From Photobacterium alginatilyticum (lineage in GTDB: Bacteria > Pseudomonadota > Gammaproteobacteria > Enterobacterales > Vibrionaceae): a DNA stretch of 64,000 bases. The notes beneath the pieces were generated by a model. It made no database searches and had not been told where the DNA came from. It worked only from the letters and a program-made list of their open reading frames with translations. The translations under genes were made by a program, and so were the position numbers. Below are positions 34,313-43,796 of the stretch, in pieces. The DNA is taken from NCBI RefSeq assembly GCF_009910675.1, contig NZ_RSEJ01000004.1, positions 1 through 64,000 on the forward strand, read 5' to 3'. The first letter of the stretch is position 1, and the number at the start of each line of letters is the position of its first letter.

Positions 34313-35671
34313 ATGAGTTCTCATAGTTCAACTAAATCCCAATCTGATTATCCCGATTTAGGCCGACAGCTGTTTAGCATGACCTGGCCGATGTTATTTG
34401 GCGTATTGTCGTTGATGAGCTTTCAGTTAGTTGATAGTGCGTTTATTGGTCAGCTGGGGGTGTTGCCACTTGCCGCTCAGGGTTTCACGTTACCTATGCA
34501 AATGGTCGTTATTGGCTTGCAAGTGGGGCTGGGTATTGCCACAACCTCATTAATATCGAGGGTGTTGGGTGCTGACGAGACATTGCGTGCCAAGCAGCTC
34601 GGTGGCTTGGTGGTACTTACTGGCGCTGTCAGTGTCTTTTTAATCTGTGTCCTTATTTGGTTTTTGCGCGGCCCGATCCTGATGTTGCTAAGTGCACCGT
34701 CAGATGTCTATCCCGTGATAGATGCGTACTGGCCTGTTTGGCTGGCAAGTTCATGGACGGGGGCGATGCTGTATTTCGCCTACAGTTTATGTCGTGCAAA
34801 CGGTAATACCATGCTGCCGGGGATCATGATGATGGTAACCAGTGTGCTCAATATGGTGTTGGATCCGATTTTCATATTTACTCTTGATATGGGGCTTGTG
34901 GGGGCTGCATGGGCAACGATTGCTGCCTTTGGCGTCGGTTTGCTGGTTGTTTATCCACTTGTGCTTAAGCGCCACTGGATGAGTCTGAACTGGCAGGGGC
35001 TGGATGTCTTGGTCTCGATTAAGGAGTTGGCGAATATTATGGCACCGGCGATGCTAAGTCAGCTATTACCGCCACTGTCATCGATGTTGGCAACCAAGCT
35101 TGTGGCCGGATTTGGAGCCGCAACAGTTGCCGCATGGGCGCTGGGGTCACGTTTGGAATTCTTCTCTATTGTCGTGGTATTGGCGCTAACCATGTCAATG
35201 CCACCTATGGTGGGCCGAATGCTCGGAGCCGGTGAAATCTGTAAAATAAAGGCCTTGATAAAGCTTGCCGTGAAGTTTGTTTTAATCTGGCAGTTTGTAA
35301 TTGCGGCTGCGTTGTTTGTTACCTCGCCAGTATTGAGTCACTTGCTGACCAGTGAATTGTCGGTGAGCGAAATTCTGTCGGTTCATCTGTTTTGGGTGCC
35401 GGTGAGCTTGGGGCCGCTTGGTGTCTGTATGCTGATGGTTTCAATCTGTAACGCTCTGGCGCTGCCGATGAGGGCACTATTGATTTCAGGTTTGCGCTTG
35501 TTTGTGTGTTTCCTGCCAGCGATTTGGCTAGGTGCTCAGCTTGGTGGGCTGGAAGGGCTGTTTGTCGGTGCCTTGATTGGTAACGTAGCTGCGGGAATCA
35601 GCGCTTGGGTGTTGTACCAGCAAGGGATGAAGCGTGTGATTGTCAAGTATTGCAGAGAGCCCGCTATATAA
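34313..35671 (+). CDS. MATE-family multidrug efflux pump
   Basis: A 452-residue inner-membrane protein with about 12 membrane segments. The order MSFQLVDSAFIGQLG (first MATE repeat), GNTMLPGIMMMVTSVLNMVLDP and ALGSRLEFFSIVV (second repeat) identify the multidrug and toxic compound extrusion family. In Vibrionaceae these are usually sodium- or proton-driven cation-drug antiporters. It is monocistronic with a good terminator. The substrate cannot be deduced. Confidence 0.88.
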   Translation: MSSHSSTKSQSDYPDLGRQLFSMTWPMLFGVLSLMSFQLVDSAFIGQLGVLPLAAQGFTLPMQMVVIGLQVGLGIATTSLISRVLGADETLRAKQLGGLVVLTGAVSVFLICVLIWFLRGPILMLLSAPSDVYPVIDAYWPVWLASSWTGAMLYFAYSLCRANGNTMLPGIMMMVTSVLNMVLDPIFIFTLDMGLVGAAWATIAAFGVGLLVVYPLVLKRHWMSLNWQGLDVLVSIKELANIMAPAMLSQLLPPLSSMLATKLVAGFGAATVAAWALGSRLEFFSIVVVLALTMSMPPMVGRMLGAGEICKIKALIKLAVKFVLIWQFVIAAALFVTSPVLSHLLTSELSVSEILSVHLFWVPVSLGPLGVCMLMVSICNALALPMRALLISGLRLFVCFLPAIWLGAQLGGLEGLFVGALIGNVAAGISAWVLYQQGMKRVIVKYCREPAI

Positions 35672-35702
35672 GTTGTTTGTCGCTGCGTTACCTTACATTG
35701 CA

Positions 35703-35730
35703 ACGCCCGGTATATACCGGGCGTATTTGT
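35703..35730 (+). terminator. Terminator after the MATE gene
   Basis: The palindrome from 35703 to 35724 (arms ACGCCCGGTA and TACCGGGCGT) is followed by ATTTGT. Confidence 0.75.
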
Positions 35731-35807
35731 ATCTGCAGGTCGTGTAGTTAGTTCATTTAATTGGTATTATCTTGCGCGAATACTATTTGGGAAAAGGAAC
35801 CGAATTA

Positions 35808-36623
35808 ATGGGTACATTTACTATTGATAATAAGACCATGCACTTTCTTGATAAGGGCGAAGGGCCGGTACTCGTTTTTGGCCACAGCTACCTGTGGGAT
35901 AGCGCGATGTGGGCACCTCAGGTCGAGGCTTTGAGCCAGCACTATCGTTGTATTGTTCCGGATTTATGGAGTCACGGTCAGTCTGAGTCGGCTCCGGAGA
36001 AGACGCGTACGCTACGCGACTATGCAGATGATATTCTGGCTTTGCTGGACCACTTGAATATCGATAATTTCTCAATCATTGGCCTGTCTGTTGGTGGTAT
36101 GTGGGGAGCAGAGTTAGTATTGAAGGCACCTGCTCGCGTTCAGTCTCTGGTTCTGATGGACACCTTTATCGGTTACGAACCTGAAGTTACGCACGCGAAG
36201 TATTTCGCAATGCTAGATACCATTGCAGATCTTAAGCTTGTTCCTGCACCTATGATTGACATGATCACGCCGATGTTCTTTGCTCGAAATGCCGAGCAGA
36301 ACACCCCGGAACTGGTCGCTCAATTCCGAAGCCACCTGGCAGGATTGAACGGGCAGCATGCCTTGGATATAACCCGTATTGGCCGTATGGTATTTGGTCG
36401 TCGTGATACGTTTGAAGAGGTGGAAAAACTGACGCTGCCGACACTTATCATGGTTGGTGCGGAAGATTCACCGCGTCCGCCGCTTGAAGCTCAGCTGATG
36501 CATGACGCTATCGACGGTAGTCAATATGTCATTATTCCGGCTGCGGGTCATATCAGTAATCTTGAGCAACCAGAGTTTGTTACAAAGCATTTGGTTGAAT
36601 TCTTGGGTGCGGCTATTGCCTAG
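35808..36623 (+). CDS. Alpha/beta-fold hydrolase
   Basis: I start at the ATG at 35808, just after AAAAGGAACC; the longer frame has an unlikely leader. The 271-residue protein has the oxyanion segment FGHSYLWDS, the nucleophile elbow GLSVGG (Ser94), an acid in VGAEDSPRP and the catalytic histidine in AAGHISNLE near the end. It resembles 3-oxoadipate enol-lactonase or haloperoxidase-type hydrolases. It is cytoplasmic and single. The substrate is unknown. Confidence 0.85.
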   Translation: MGTFTIDNKTMHFLDKGEGPVLVFGHSYLWDSAMWAPQVEALSQHYRCIVPDLWSHGQSESAPEKTRTLRDYADDILALLDHLNIDNFSIIGLSVGGMWGAELVLKAPARVQSLVLMDTFIGYEPEVTHAKYFAMLDTIADLKLVPAPMIDMITPMFFARNAEQNTPELVAQFRSHLAGLNGQHALDITRIGRMVFGRRDTFEEVEKLTLPTLIMVGAEDSPRPPLEAQLMHDAIDGSQYVIIPAAGHISNLEQPEFVTKHLVEFLGAAIA

Positions 36624-36686
36624 TATCGATACTGGTTCTCAGTATCTTATTGGCTGATGGTAGATTAAAGAACTCAGCTTGAAGTG

Positions 36687-36725
36687 GCTCTCAGTTGTTG
36701 GGTAAACAAGGACTGGGAGCTTTTT
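36687..36725 (+). terminator. Terminator after the alpha/beta hydrolase gene
   Basis: GCTCTCAGT (36687-36695) pairs with ACTGGGAGC (36712-36720, one G-T pair), followed by TTTTT. Confidence 0.7.
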
Positions 36726-36762
36726 ATGTGTCATTTCATTTGGGCTTATTATTGCCCGATGA

Positions 36763-37566
36763 CTAGCTTCCATTTGCTAACGACATATAAGCCCGCACGG
36801 CTTGATCTCGAAATACGACTGAGTCATGCTTGCCTGCTTCCCGGTAACGCTGACAATACACTTGCGCATCATATTGCCGCTCATAGAAAGGCGACTCTGA
36901 TACCAATAGTGATAATTTCTGTCGCCAGCGGCTCATCAGTAACTCACTGGCAGGCGGCATCTCCTGTAAAACTCGCTCTGAAAGTGCAAAGCCACTTTGG
37001 GTTGCTAAGGCAAGCATATCGTCATTGGCGGCGGCCAGCCATGACGCTCCCTGAGAATTGACACACAATAAGGGTAGAAACGGTGCGAGGGCTGGAACAA
37101 CATCATTGCGATAAATTTCAACTTCCCAGTAAGTTCGCGCGATAGCGACAAACTGTTCAAAACTGGAGATCGGACCAAATCCAGACGTCTCCATCTGGCA
37201 GATCTCAACGCGAGGTTTATTTGGATTCACCGTGTCATTGGCGACATCGACATACCAATCGCCGATCTGAATGGCATTTTGAAAATATTCATCACGTAAT
37301 GAACCCCAGACTTTGGTTAACGAGCCTCCTTGCTGTAGAAACTCCCGAATAGGTTGAAATGCCATTTCATCCTGTTGCTGCAGTGCTTCATACCAAAGGT
37401 CGAACACTTTGTTTCTGATTTCATTGCAGCGTCCGAGAGGATAGGGTTTCCCGGCAAAATGCGGAAGTTCTGGTGCCAGAGCCAAATCGGCTTTTAGACG
37501 AAGATAAGCCAATGCTTTTTCCAGGCTCTGACACTGCTCAGCAGTCAAAGAGGGAGTCATAAACAA
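36763..37566 (-). CDS. Hypothetical cytoplasmic protein, 267 residues
   Basis: I do not recognise this protein. It has no signal peptide or membrane segment. It starts MFMTPSLTAEQCQSLEKAL and includes GRCNEIRNKVFDLWYEAL, GGSLTKVWGSLRDEYFQNA and DWYVDVANDTVNPNKPRVE. The aromatic and acidic content is even along the length and codon use is like that of the neighbours, so it is probably a real, conserved gene. It is transcribed alone, convergent with the alpha/beta hydrolase gene upstream. The role is unknown. Confidence 0.7.
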   Translation of the reverse strand: MFMTPSLTAEQCQSLEKALAYLRLKADLALAPELPHFAGKPYPLGRCNEIRNKVFDLWYEALQQQDEMAFQPIREFLQQGGSLTKVWGSLRDEYFQNAIQIGDWYVDVANDTVNPNKPRVEICQMETSGFGPISSFEQFVAIARTYWEVEIYRNDVVPALAPFLPLLCVNSQGASWLAAANDDMLALATQSGFALSERVLQEMPPASELLMSRWRQKLSLLVSESPFYERQYDAQVYCQRYREAGKHDSVVFRDQAVRAYMSLANGS

Positions 37567-37680
37567 CTTATTTATTGAAGGTTTAAAACCAGACTGCGCA
37601 AAATACGAACAATAGTCAAGTGCTCTGGTGTAATTGCAATATGTTACCCAATATAAGGATGCTCCCGTGTAATTGATATG

Positions 37681-38499
37681 TTAGTCACTTAGCGTTGGTA
37701 GTTCAGCCTGGTGCCTTTGGATAAATGCAATAGAGTGATGATTGAATTCATCTGGGCGTTCGACATTACATACGTGGCCGCAGTTATCGAATTCAGTCAG
37801 GTAGCTATGCTCGTGCTTTTTTACCATATCTTTTACTGGCTTGATGAACATGTAGTCGTTTTCCCCCATGAGATACAGGGTAGGGATTGACAGTTCCTTC
37901 TCCTTGAAGTACTTCATGATCGGATTGACATCTGCCGCCAGTTTGAACCAGCGTTTAAACTCTTGCTGGCAGAGTTTTTTGGCCTCATTGACAAACAACA
38001 AGCGCGACTCTTTCTGAGCTTTTTGTGGCATGACTATGTAGGCGAATAGCTCATATAACCACATGTAGGGAATAATGTGTTTGCACAGGTTGCCAAGTTT
38101 GACCAAGACCTGAGAGCGGGCGTCCAAGCGAGTCACGGCACCGCCGAGCACCATAGTTTTCACTCGCTCCGGCGCCAGTTCTGCCAGGTTTCGTATAATG
38201 ATTGTGCCAAGCGATATCCCGACAAAGTGCGCTGATTGGATCTTCAGGTGATTGAGAACCTGAATAATATCGGTCGTCACTGCCTTGAATGTATAGGGAT
38301 TGGCAATCATGTCCTTGAACATAGAGTTCGACTTGCCATGGCCTCGAAGATCTAGGAGCAATATATTGAAATGTGCTTTGTAAGCTTTGATTTGCTTAAA
38401 CCAGATAGATGAACTGCCTCCGGCACCATGGACAAAAACAACCCAGTCTTTGCTGGATGGGTGAAGGAAAGTTTTGTGGAACAACAGTGTATCTGACAT
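37681..38499 (-). CDS. Alpha/beta-fold hydrolase
   Basis: The 272-residue protein has VFVHGAGGSSSIW (oxyanion), the nucleophile elbow GISLGT (Ser96), an acid in MGENDYMF and the histidine in CGHVCNVERPDE near the end. It is not signal-peptide bearing. It differs from the hydrolase at 35.8 kb in sequence, so these are not recent duplicates. Esterase or lipase-like activity is the best guess. It is a single minus-strand gene. Confidence 0.83.
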   Translation of the reverse strand: MSDTLLFHKTFLHPSSKDWVVFVHGAGGSSSIWFKQIKAYKAHFNILLLDLRGHGKSNSMFKDMIANPYTFKAVTTDIIQVLNHLKIQSAHFVGISLGTIIIRNLAELAPERVKTMVLGGAVTRLDARSQVLVKLGNLCKHIIPYMWLYELFAYIVMPQKAQKESRLLFVNEAKKLCQQEFKRWFKLAADVNPIMKYFKEKELSIPTLYLMGENDYMFIKPVKDMVKKHEHSYLTEFDNCGHVCNVERPDEFNHHSIAFIQRHQAELPTLSD

Positions 38500-38624
38500 T
38501 CTGACCTCTATAGCAACACTGCAAAACTACCATATATTGCAGCGAAAACGGAGTTTATCATGTCTGTTCTATAAAGATGATTGATAACTGTCAGCAGATA
38601 TGTCGATAAGCATGAGCCGGTAAG

Positions 38625-38649
38625 AAAAAAGCCCCCAGCAGCAGGGGGC
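38625..38649 (-). terminator. Terminator of the YgiW-like gene
   Basis: GCCCCC (38631-38636) and GGGGGC (38644-38649) form the stem. The minus strand then has six Ts (complement of 38625-38630). Confidence 0.85.
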
Positions 38650-38672
38650 AAAGAAAGGGCATGGAATGAGTG

Positions 38673-39044
38673 TTACAGAATTTGCAGGCGGTCGACTTCA
38701 ATTTCTGGGGTATTGCCGCCTTCATATTCACCGAACAACCTTACCCGTGTTGTGGCATCAATGGTTTGTGGAAGACGAATATCGTCATCGATTTCAACTT
38801 GGATCTCTTTGGTGCCGTCACTGAAAATGAAAGTATCAGCATTGATTTGTTTAATGAGCTTGCCTTCAACGACGGCGTTTCTTTCGGTCAACATGCCAGT
38901 ATCTTCCAACAGCTCAGCAACTGTTACTGTATCTACCGGTCCTGAATATGAAATGGATTGGCCTTTATCATGGTCTCCAGCCAGTGCCATTGCTGGTGCC
39001 ATAACTGCGATAGTTGCAATTGCGATGATCGTTTTTTTAATCAT
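38673..39044 (-). CDS. YgiW/YdeI-family OB-fold stress protein
   Basis: A 123-residue periplasmic protein with a clear signal peptide (MIKKTIIAIATIAVM, cleavage after MALA). The mature part has the pattern of the bacterial OB-fold (BOF) family: YSGPVDTVTVAELLED, VVEGKLIKQ, FIFSDGTKEIQVEID and RVRLFGEYEG. Relatives such as YgiW and YdeI help tolerate stress, for example oxidative stress, antimicrobial peptides and cadmium. It is a one-gene unit with its own terminator. Confidence 0.88.
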   Translation of the reverse strand: MIKKTIIAIATIAVMAPAMALAGDHDKGQSISYSGPVDTVTVAELLEDTGMLTERNAVVEGKLIKQINADTFIFSDGTKEIQVEIDDDIRLPQTIDATTRVRLFGEYEGGNTPEIEVDRLQIL

Positions 39045-39135
39045 GATTCTGTCTCCTCGTTGTCTATGGTGCTATTAAACAACAAGTGTTCTGAATTAAT
39101 GATGAGTTGAATATTCAGATTTCGTTCATCTTCAA

Positions 39136-39972
39136 CTATTTCCCTAACGGGTAAGTAAAAAAGACCAGGTGCACAAGGTTAAACCCAAAGTGCACGCCGA
39201 TCGCCAGACTTAACCGGCCAGTCCAGTAATAGGTCAGCCCGTAGAGGATACCTGCACAACCGGCCACCAGTATAAACAAAGGACCTCCGGCGAAATGCGC
39301 CAGGCCAAATAGGGTGCTGGCAACACCGATACCTATCCAATGACTAAACCGCTGAGTTAGCAAATTTTGTACATAGCCTCTAAATAAGACCTCCTCTGCA
39401 ACACAGGTGAATAGAAGATTATTGAAGGCGAATAGCCATATCCATTCGGGAAAGGAAAACTCGGGCCTGACGAGTCTAAACAGGGCTGCTAGCGTTGGTG
39501 TCAGAGCAAACAGGCCAACTAATACTGCGACTTTGGATAACGAGATATCTCTGTGCTGACTTAACATGCCCGGAACCAGCAGATATAAGCCGAAGATAAT
39601 AAGTGGCTTGTCGAGGTTAAGATACATGGTAAACGGGATACTATCGGGGCCGCTTATTACCTTGTCGAGGACCAGAAGGTTGCCGAAGCCGGGAGTCAGG
39701 TGCAGCGCAAGGGCCGCCCCCCAGAGTATTACTGCGAAATGCGCCGAAGCCCGCCATTTTCCAGCCAGCCTTTTAGAAAAAGCCGCAATTCCCAAGCCGA
39801 CCAGTATGATTGCCGTGGCAATAGGCGTCAGCCGATCAAGCCATAAGGCCAATAACAGCACAAATGATAAAAGAAACGGCCAAAACCGGTGGGTAATAAA
39901 TAGGCTGACAATACTGCATGCCAGCAGTAACCAGATGAGAGCATCGGGGAACAATAGAGAAGAATCGAACAT
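39136..39972 (-). CDS. CPBP-family intramembrane protease
   Basis: A 278-residue membrane protein with about eight segments. The catalytic motif EEVLFRG (Glu193, Glu194, Arg198) is followed by FGLAHFAGG (His226) and VHFGFNLVH, the usual metal-free Abi/CPBP (glutamic) protease layout. Relatives process membrane proteins or prenylated peptides; some protect against bacteriocins. The gene is divergent from cobU with about 120 bases between them. The substrate is unknown. Confidence 0.87.
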   Translation of the reverse strand: MFDSSLLFPDALIWLLLACSIVSLFITHRFWPFLLSFVLLLALWLDRLTPIATAIILVGLGIAAFSKRLAGKWRASAHFAVILWGAALALHLTPGFGNLLVLDKVISGPDSIPFTMYLNLDKPLIIFGLYLLVPGMLSQHRDISLSKVAVLVGLFALTPTLAALFRLVRPEFSFPEWIWLFAFNNLLFTCVAEEVLFRGYVQNLLTQRFSHWIGIGVASTLFGLAHFAGGPLFILVAGCAGILYGLTYYWTGRLSLAIGVHFGFNLVHLVFFTYPLGK

Positions 39973-40089
39973 AATTGTTGGTTTGGGTTACAGTGGCAGT
40001 CGCAATGAAAGTGTTTAGATAGTAATGCTTTAGTGGCTGCCATACAATGGATAGCATTGTGGATTGAAATGCGGTTTGTAAGTGGAGTG

Positions 40090-40632
40090 ATGACAGGGTT
40101 TATTGGAACAGAACTGATACTCGGTGGGGCACGATCAGGTAAGAGCAGCCTTGCCGAAACGCTGGCAATAGAATCTGAACTGAAGGTGGTTTACATTGCG
40201 ACAGCCACTGCCGGGGATGATGAAATGGCAGCTCGTATTGCCCGCCATAAAACACAACGACCACAGCATTGGCTGCTGGTGGAAGAACCGCGAGATCTGG
40301 CTGCTGTGATCCAGGAATACAGTAAACCCGGCTATTGCTTGCTTGTTGATTGTCTTACCTTGTGGCTGACTAACTGCTTGTTTGATCCGAAGGTGAACCA
40401 ACACCCTTGGCAAGAGAGAAAGCAGGCATTTCTTCATGCTCTGAGTGAAGCGAAAGGGCGGATTATTCTGGTCAGCAATGAAGTTGGGCAGGGTGTAGTG
40501 CCTATGGGGGAGGTTTCGCGTCTGTTTGTTGATGAAAGCGGGTGGCTGCATCAGGCTATTGCCAAACAGGCTGGGCGGGTCGTTTTTGTGACCGCAGGCA
40601 TTCCTCAGGTGCTGAAAGGGCCTGCATTATAA
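40090..40632 (+). CDS. cobU: Adenosylcobinamide kinase/guanylyltransferase
   Basis: The 180-residue protein has the P-loop GGARSGKS (residues 12-19), CLLVDCLTLWLTN and LVSNEVGQGVVP, the CobU/CobP hallmarks. It phosphorylates adenosylcobinamide and adds GMP in nucleotide-loop assembly of cobalamin. I start at ATG 40090; an in-frame ATG at 40069 is possible, as neither has a good ribosome binding site. It is the first gene of cobU-cobC-cobQ. No adenosylcobalamin riboswitch was recognised upstream. Confidence 0.9.
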   Translation: MTGFIGTELILGGARSGKSSLAETLAIESELKVVYIATATAGDDEMAARIARHKTQRPQHWLLVEEPRDLAAVIQEYSKPGYCLLVDCLTLWLTNCLFDPKVNQHPWQERKQAFLHALSEAKGRIILVSNEVGQGVVPMGEVSRLFVDESGWLHQAIAKQAGRVVFVTAGIPQVLKGPAL

Positions 40633-40656
40633 ATGTGTAATGGATAGGGCGGGATA

Positions 40657-41280
40657 ATGAATCAGACGTCAACGACCCGTATCGACATTTTGCGACATGG
40701 TTTACCAGAAGGCGACGGTTGTCTGCGGGGACATACAGATTTCCCGATTACCACGGAAGGTTTGGCGCAAATGCATGCTGCTGTTGAGGGACTACATGAT
40801 GTTGAGCAGGTTCTCTCATCACCTTTGCAGCGTTGCCATGATTTTGCCAAATTGTTTGCCTCAAATTTATCGTTACCGCTTGAGCAATGTCCTGACTGGA
40901 AAGAGATGAACTTTGGTCGCTGGGATGGTCAGAGTCGTGAAAGCCTGTGGCAAACAGAGCGAGAGCTGTTGAGCAATTATTGGAAAGATCCCTGGCAATC
41001 AACCCCGCACGGTGGCGAGACATTACAGGAGTTTGACAGGCGGGTGGTAAGAGCCTGGCAAGCCTTGCTAAGTCGCTATCAAGGCAAACGCATCTTGCTG
41101 GTTACCCATGGTGGTGTCATGAAGCAGTTGCTCCGTATTTTGTTCGATATGCCTGAAAGTGCCAGCTATCTGCAACGAATCGATTTACCTTATGCGGCGC
41201 ATTACCGTGTCACAGTGTATCGCGATGAAAATGGCGAGTATTGGCCGCAAGTGCAGTGGCCGGTGCAGCAGCAATATTAG
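40657..41280 (+). CDS. cobC: Alpha-ribazole phosphatase (histidine phosphatase family)
   Basis: The 207-residue protein starts with the catalytic motif [23 protein letters not shown] segment (RHG with the active-site histidine at about residue 13), an EMNFGRWDG block, and [11 protein letters not shown] carrying the second histidine. CobC removes the phosphate from alpha-ribazole phosphate or the 5'-phosphate of cobalamin. It lies 24 bases after cobU and 10 bases before cobQ, so it is certainly in the same operon. Confidence 0.88.
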   Translation: MNQTSTTRIDILRHGLPEGDGCLRGHTDFPITTEGLAQMHAAVEGLHDVEQVLSSPLQRCHDFAKLFASNLSLPLEQCPDWKEMNFGRWDGQSRESLWQTERELLSNYWKDPWQSTPHGGETLQEFDRRVVRAWQALLSRYQGKRILLVTHGGVMKQLLRILFDMPESASYLQRIDLPYAAHYRVTVYRDENGEYWPQVQWPVQQQY

Positions 41281-41290
41281 TGAGAAGAAA

Positions 41291-42775
41291 ATGCAATTAA
41301 CAACTCAGGCACTTATGGTGCAGGGAACGACATCGGATGCCGGTAAAAGTGTGCTGGCTGCTGGCCTGTGCCGGGTTTTGGCGAGAAAAAGTATCAAGGT
41401 CGCTCCTTTTAAATCGCAGAATATGGCGCTCAACAGCGCCGTTACCAAAGACGGTGGTGAAATAGGCCGGGCGCAGGCGGTTCAGGCTCAGGCTTGCTGT
41501 ATTGAGCCGACGGTCCATATGAATCCGGTCTTGTTAAAGCCCAATACGGATATTGGTGCCCAGGTCATTGTGCAGGGCAAGGCGCTGGCCGATATGGATG
41601 CGGTTGGCTATCACGGCTATAAAAAAGTGGTGATGGGACCGGTGATGGAGTCGTTTGGCCTGTTGCAGTCTGAGTTCCAAACTGTGATTGTCGAAGGGGC
41701 CGGAAGTCCTGCTGAGATAAACCTGCGTGAAAATGATGTGGCCAATATGGGTTTTGCCGAAAAGGCGGATATCCCGGTTATCATCATTGCTGATATTGAC
41801 CGTGGCGGGGTTTTTGCTCATCTGTACGGTACACTTGCTTTGTTGTCTGAATCGGAACAGGCCCGCGTTAAAGGTTTTGTTATCAACCGCTTTCGAGGTG
41901 ATATCAAGCTTCTGGAATCTGGCCTTGATTGGCTGGAAGAAAAAACGGGGAAACCTGTTTTGGGAGTGCTGCCATATTTGCACGGTTTGATGCTGGAAGC
42001 TGAGGATGCGATTAACGTGCAGCAGGTTGAGGCCGCCGAGCAGCAGCTCAATGTCGTTGTTCCTGTTCTCACCCGTGTTAGCAATCATACGGACTTTGAT
42101 CCGCTTCGCATGCATCCCCAGGTCAACTTGCAGTTTGTCGGCAAGGGCGAGCCTATGCCTCCGGCGGATCTTATTATTCTACCGGGTACGAAGAGTGTCC
42201 GGAGTGACTTGGCTTTCTTGCGCGAACAGGGTTGGGATAAACAAATAGCCCGTCATGTGCGCCTTGGCGGAAAGCTAATGGGCATTTGTGGTGGCTACCA
42301 GATGCTCGGTGAACACATTGCCGATCCTCATGGTATCGAAGGCGCAGCGGGTGAAAGTCAGGCACTAGGGTATTTGCAAACTGCCACTGTGCTAGCACCG
42401 GAAAAGCAGCTCAAGCAAACAAGGGGTCAGTTACAACTGCCGGGACAGGAACCTGTTGCGGTTCGTGGTTATGAGATCCATGCTGGTGTGACACAAGGAG
42501 TCAGTGCCGATGCTCCGGTGCAGTTAGTGGATGGTCCCGATGGCCAATTGGGTATCGACAATCAGGTATTTGGTACCTACTTGCACGGTATCTTCGAGCA
42601 GAAAGAAGCCTGTGACGCCATTCTGCGCTGGGCTGGCCTAGAGGCAACCCAAACGCCTGATTTTGATCAGATGCGGGAGCAAGGGATCGACCGCGTTGCA
42701 GATACGATTGAACAGTATATGGATCTTGCCAAGCTTTGGCCTGAGTGGGCAGGCAAGTTTGCCACACCGGAGTAA
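41291..42775 (+). CDS. cobQ: Cobyric acid synthase
   Basis: I use the ATG at 41291 (494 residues), ten bases after the cobC stop, rather than an upstream frame that would lie within cobC. The N-terminal synthetase domain has [28 protein letters not shown] and VEGAGSPAE. The C-terminal glutaminase has [12 protein letters not shown] (nucleophile cysteine) and GTYLHGIFE (histidine). CobQ (CbiP) amidates four side chains of adenosylcobyric acid a,c-diamide. The full length is normal. A strong terminator follows. Confidence 0.93.
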   Translation: MQLTTQALMVQGTTSDAGKSVLAAGLCRVLARKSIKVAPFKSQNMALNSAVTKDGGEIGRAQAVQAQACCIEPTVHMNPVLLKPNTDIGAQVIVQGKALADMDAVGYHGYKKVVMGPVMESFGLLQSEFQTVIVEGAGSPAEINLRENDVANMGFAEKADIPVIIIADIDRGGVFAHLYGTLALLSESEQARVKGFVINRFRGDIKLLESGLDWLEEKTGKPVLGVLPYLHGLMLEAEDAINVQQVEAAEQQLNVVVPVLTRVSNHTDFDPLRMHPQVNLQFVGKGEPMPPADLIILPGTKSVRSDLAFLREQGWDKQIARHVRLGGKLMGICGGYQMLGEHIADPHGIEGAAGESQALGYLQTATVLAPEKQLKQTRGQLQLPGQEPVAVRGYEIHAGVTQGVSADAPVQLVDGPDGQLGIDNQVFGTYLHGIFEQKEACDAILRWAGLEATQTPDFDQMREQGIDRVADTIEQYMDLAKLWPEWAGKFATPE

Positions 42776-42819
42776 TTCCGCATTTCCAAGATGTCGATTC
42801 ATTTCTGAGTGATATTTAT

Positions 42820-42856
42820 AAAGCCCTTGAGACGACTGTCTTCAAGGGCTTTTTCA
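42820..42856. terminator. Bidirectional terminator cob operon / amino-acid ABC operon
   Basis: AAAGCCCTTGA (42820-42830) pairs with TCAAGGGCTTT (42842-42852), with T-runs after it on both strands. It separates the convergent cob and ABC operons. Confidence 0.88.
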
Positions 42857-42878
42857 TTAGTAAGGTTGTAGGAGCTGA

Positions 42879-43793
42879 TTAGCGTTGTTTGTGTTTCAGT
42901 GTGTGTACTTCGAGTTTGCTAAATAGCAAGGACAAGCCGAGGCAAAGAAATAAGTAACCCGCACCGACCAAAAGCCAAATCTCGAAAATTAAGCCTGACG
43001 AGTTGGCAATTTCACTACCGACGAAGGTCAGTTCCTGAATTGATATCAGAGAGATAATGGATGAGTCTTTCACCAGAGAGATAAACTGTCCGGCCAGAGG
43101 TGGAACGATACCAGACAGCGCTTGCGGAAAAATTACATCACGAAAACGGTGCCAGCGGGAAAGCCCTAGGGAGTCCGCGGCTTCCCATTGTCCTTTGGCA
43201 ATTGCATCAATACCAGATCGAACTATTTCGGCAATATAGGCAGCAGCGATCAGCCCGACACAAAGTATACCTGAGAACAGGTTTTCCCAAAGTTTGGCAG
43301 GGCCAAACAGAAATTGCTGCAGAGCATTAATCTCATTGCTTTGGTGCCTTAGTACCGCTTCAAGGCCAAGCGCAGGGACTAGCTGGCTGGAAATGAAAAA
43401 GTAGAAGATAAATACAAACACCAACGGGGGAATGTTGCGTATCAGCTGGATATAAGCCTGAGCCGGCAGCCTCAGAATCATCAACGGAGAGCGACGGGCC
43501 AACCCCAGAATCAAGCCAAGAATACCGGCAAACAGCATTCCCCATAGGCTCAGCCTAATGGTGGCGATAAATCCTTGGATGAAATAGGGTAGATCGCCAT
43601 TTTTCCCGTTGGAGAAAATGAGCTCAAAGGCTTTGTCCCAGTTCCACTGATAGTGAATGCCAGCCGATGACCGGTACCATAACCAGCCGATGAAACTACC
43701 GACGATCACGATTAACAGTAGATCCAGTGTGTTCAACCGGGTCAGAGTCGGGAGAGAGCCTCCCGACAGTTTGTTTGCTTTACTCTGTGACAA
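42879..43793 (-). CDS. Polar amino-acid ABC transporter permease
   Basis: A 304-residue inner-membrane subunit, the last gene of a four-gene operon. A first membrane segment near 27-48 is followed by a periplasmic stretch (about 49-85) and then the typical HisM-type domain with the EAA loop EAADSLGLSRWHRFRDVIFP. Its start is four bases from the stop of the binding-protein gene. With its partner permease it should make a heterodimer for glutamate, glutamine, arginine or similar amino acids. Confidence 0.88.
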   Translation of the reverse strand: MSQSKANKLSGGSLPTLTRLNTLDLLLIVIVGSFIGWLWYRSSAGIHYQWNWDKAFELIFSNGKNGDLPYFIQGFIATIRLSLWGMLFAGILGLILGLARRSPLMILRLPAQAYIQLIRNIPPLVFVFIFYFFISSQLVPALGLEAVLRHQSNEINALQQFLFGPAKLWENLFSGILCVGLIAAAYIAEIVRSGIDAIAKGQWEAADSLGLSRWHRFRDVIFPQALSGIVPPLAGQFISLVKDSSIISLISIQELTFVGSEIANSSGLIFEIWLLVGAGYLFLCLGLSLLFSKLEVHTLKHKQR

Positions 43794-43796
43794 GCG

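Noticed and set aside
39973-40089. Possible adenosylcobalamin riboswitch upstream of cobU
   Set aside because: The gap is too short and no B12-box-like sequence was seen.
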